From an uncultured Limnohabitans sp. (GTDB lineage: Bacteria > Pseudomonadota > Gammaproteobacteria > Burkholderiales > Burkholderiaceae_C), in contig CALEYZ010000149.1 of assembly GCA_937928195.1 (NCBI GenBank), positions 1 through 6,735 of the forward strand: 6,735 nucleotides of DNA, given 5' to 3'. Every line of letters starts with the position of its first letter. Positions within the stretch are counted from its first letter, which is position 1. Made by a program: the position numbers and the translations under genes. Positions 5,288-6,735 of this stretch are shown one piece after another. Below the pieces are notes generated by a model that saw nothing but the letters and a program-made list of their open reading frames with translations, had not been told where the DNA came from and did no database searches.

Positions 5288-6735
5288 TTAACGGGGTAAG
5301 TCGCTGGTTCCCATTAAGAATTCGTCTACTGCACGTGCGGCTTGACGGCCTTCGCGAATGGCCCAGACCACCAAAGACTGACCGCGGCGCATGTCGCCCG
5401 CCGCAAACACCTTGGGCACATTGGTGGCGTAGCCACCCGTAAAGTCGGTTGTTGCCTTGGCATTGCCGCGGTTGTCTTTGTCTACGCCGAATGCGTCCAA
5501 GATGGTGGCCACAGGGTTCACAAAGCCCATGGCCAAGAAGACCATGTCGGCGGGGTAGGTTTTTTCAGTGCCAGGCACATTGACCAATTTGCCGTCTTTG
5601 AATTCCACTTCCACGGTTTTGAGGCCCGTCACTTTGCCTTTTTCGCCAATGAATTCTTGGGTCGAAATGGCAAATTCGCGTGTACAACCTTCTTCGTGGC
5701 TGGAGCTGGTGCGCAATTTGAGGGGCCAGTAAGGCCATGTCAAAGGACGGTTTTCTTCTTCGGGGGGCTGAGGCATCACTTCAAACTGCGTCACGCTCTT
5801 AGCGCCATGACGGTTAGAAGTACCGACGCAATCGCTGCCCGTGTCGCCGCCGCCAATCACAATCACGTGCTTGCCATCAGCGCGCAATTGGTCTTTGAGT
5901 TTGTCGCCCGCGTTCACTTTGTTTTGCTGGGGCAAAAACTCCATCGCAAAGTGAATGCCTGCCAAATCACGGCCAGGCACGTTCAAGTCGCGCGATTGCT
6001 CAGAACCACCGGCCAACAACACCGCGTCAAAGTCTTTCTGAAGTTGCTTGGGGCTGATGGTTTCTTGCGACCAGTTGGTCACTTTGGAACCTGCTGGCAA
6101 CTCACCCACCATGACGCCGGTTTTGATGGTCACGCCTTCGGCCACCAGCTGTTCTGCGCGGCGGTCGATGTGTGATTTTTCCATTTTGAAATCGGGAATG
6201 CCGTAGCGCAGCAAACCACCAATGCGGTCGTTCTTTTCGAACAGGGTCACGTCGTGACCCACACGTGCCAGCTGCTGGGCAGCGGCCATGCCTGCTGGGC
6301 CAGAGCCCACCACAGCCACTTTTTTGCCAGTCTTGTGTGCAGCAGGACGGGGTTTGACCCAACCTTCTTGCCACGCACGGTCAATGATGGCGTGCTCAAT
6401 CGACTTGATGCCCACCGCATCGCCATTGACGTTCACCACGCAAGCAGCTTCGCAAGGTGCGGGGCAGATGCGACCGGTGAACTCAGGAAAGTTGTTGGTG
6501 CTGTGCAGCACATCGATCGCGTTCTTCCAATCGCCGTGGTAGACCAAGTCGTTGAAGTCCGGAATGATGTTGTTGACAGGGCAACCGTTGTTACAAAACG
6601 GTGTGCCGCAGTCCATGCAACGAGCGGCTTGTGCGTTGGCTTGTTTGTCGTCCAAGCCGATCACAAATTCGTCGTAGTTTTTCAAGCGCTCTTTGACGGG
6701 CTTGTAGCCCTCTTCGATGCGCTCAATTTCCATAA
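5288..6735 (-). CDS. gltD: Glutamate synthase (NADPH) small subunit GltD, probably lacking its first few codons
   Basis: GltD is the FAD and iron-sulfur subunit that takes electrons from NADPH and passes them to GltB, which makes two glutamates from glutamine and 2-oxoglutarate in ammonia assimilation. Counted from ATG 6731-6733, 481 residues are visible. The N-terminal domain has two cysteine sets for [4Fe-4S] clusters: Cys39, 42, 47, 51 in RCMDCGTPFCNNGCP, and Cys90, 94, 98 in CPAPCEAAC. The FAD-binding motif is VVGSGPAG (141-148), followed by the conserved GGLLRYGIPDFKMEK (172-186). The NADPH-binding motif is VIGGGDTGSDC (292-302). The C-terminal FAD contact is FAAGDMRRGQSLVVWAIREG (443-462). 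Close homologues, as I recall them, begin about seven residues earlier with a GF-ME sequence. The two bases after the ATG (6734-6735) fit a Phe codon, so the true start is probably outside the window. gltB is expected upstream. Confidence 0.95.
   Translation of the reverse strand, partial: MEIERIEEGYKPVKERLKNYDEFVIGLDDKQANAQAARCMDCGTPFCNNGCPVNNIIPDFNDLVYHGDWKNAIDVLHSTNNFPEFTGRICPAPCEAACVVNVNGDAVGIKSIEHAIIDRAWQEGWVKPRPAAHKTGKKVAVVGSGPAGMAAAQQLARVGHDVTLFEKNDRIGGLLRYGIPDFKMEKSHIDRRAEQLVAEGVTIKTGVMVGELPAGSKVTNWSQETISPKQLQKDFDAVLLAGGSEQSRDLNVPGRDLAGIHFAMEFLPQQNKVNAGDKLKDQLRADGKHVIVIGGGDTGSDCVGTSNRHGAKSVTQFEVMPQPPEEENRPLTWPYWPLKLRTSSSHEEGCTREFAISTQEFIGEKGKVTGLKTVEVEFKDGKLVNVPGTEKTYPADMVFLAMGFVNPVATILDAFGVDKDNRGNAKATTDFTGGYATNVPKVFAAGDMRRGQSLVVWAIREGRQAARAVDEFLMGTSDLPR

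Noticed and set aside
5342..6175. Open frame of 277 codons on the plus strand inside gltD
   Set aside because: It is antisense to a well-conserved enzyme; its His/Phe/Val-rich translation resembles no family. Shadow frame.
1..6735. Search for mobile elements, CRISPR arrays, tRNA or rRNA genes, or a novel defence-type system
   Set aside because: The window is filled by recognisable housekeeping genes with uniform style and short spacers. No repeat arrays, transposase, integrase, tRNA-like structure or unknown multi-gene module was seen.

Overview
This window looks like ordinary chromosomal DNA of a betaproteobacterium, most likely order Burkholderiales and perhaps family Comamonadaceae. The basis is protein-level resemblance (GltD, MlaFED and the YadGH-like exporter read like Burkholderiales versions) and the gene order gltD-mlaFED-mlaA-mlaCB-ABC exporter. 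Base composition is moderate, in the mid-50s % GC by eye (not computed). Every gene supported here lies on the minus strand, so the window reads right to left. I see no tRNA, rRNA, CRISPR array, insertion sequence or phage gene.

Right end (5288-6735): gltD, the small subunit of NADPH-dependent glutamate synthase. Its first few codons probably lie just beyond the window, and gltB would be expected upstream. A strong intrinsic terminator (5186-5216) follows gltD.

Middle (1265-5180): a compact mla operon in the order mlaF, mlaE, mlaD, mlaA (vacJ), mlaC, mlaB. It encodes the whole pathway that moves phospholipids between the outer and inner membranes. MlaA is the outer-membrane lipoprotein, MlaC the periplasmic carrier, MlaD the inner-membrane MCE ring, MlaE the permease, MlaF the ATPase and MlaB the STAS regulator. 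In E. coli mlaA is unlinked to mlaFEDCB; here it sits between mlaD and mlaC. The genes overlap or nearly touch, with one 89-bp gap before mlaC.

Left end (1-1246): an ABC-2 type exporter of YadG/YadH type (ATPase plus the first 110 residues of its permease) continues the run 18 bp after mlaB. It is probably co-transcribed, which suggests, without proving, a role in envelope lipid or polymer export.

The most curious point is the gltD/mlaF junction. The terminator's U-tract ends only 5 nt before the mlaF ATG. No Shine-Dalgarno sequence and no convincing promoter lie in that space, so how the mla operon is transcribed and how mlaF translation starts is not obvious. Otherwise this is a core housekeeping region, and I found no evidence of an undescribed system.
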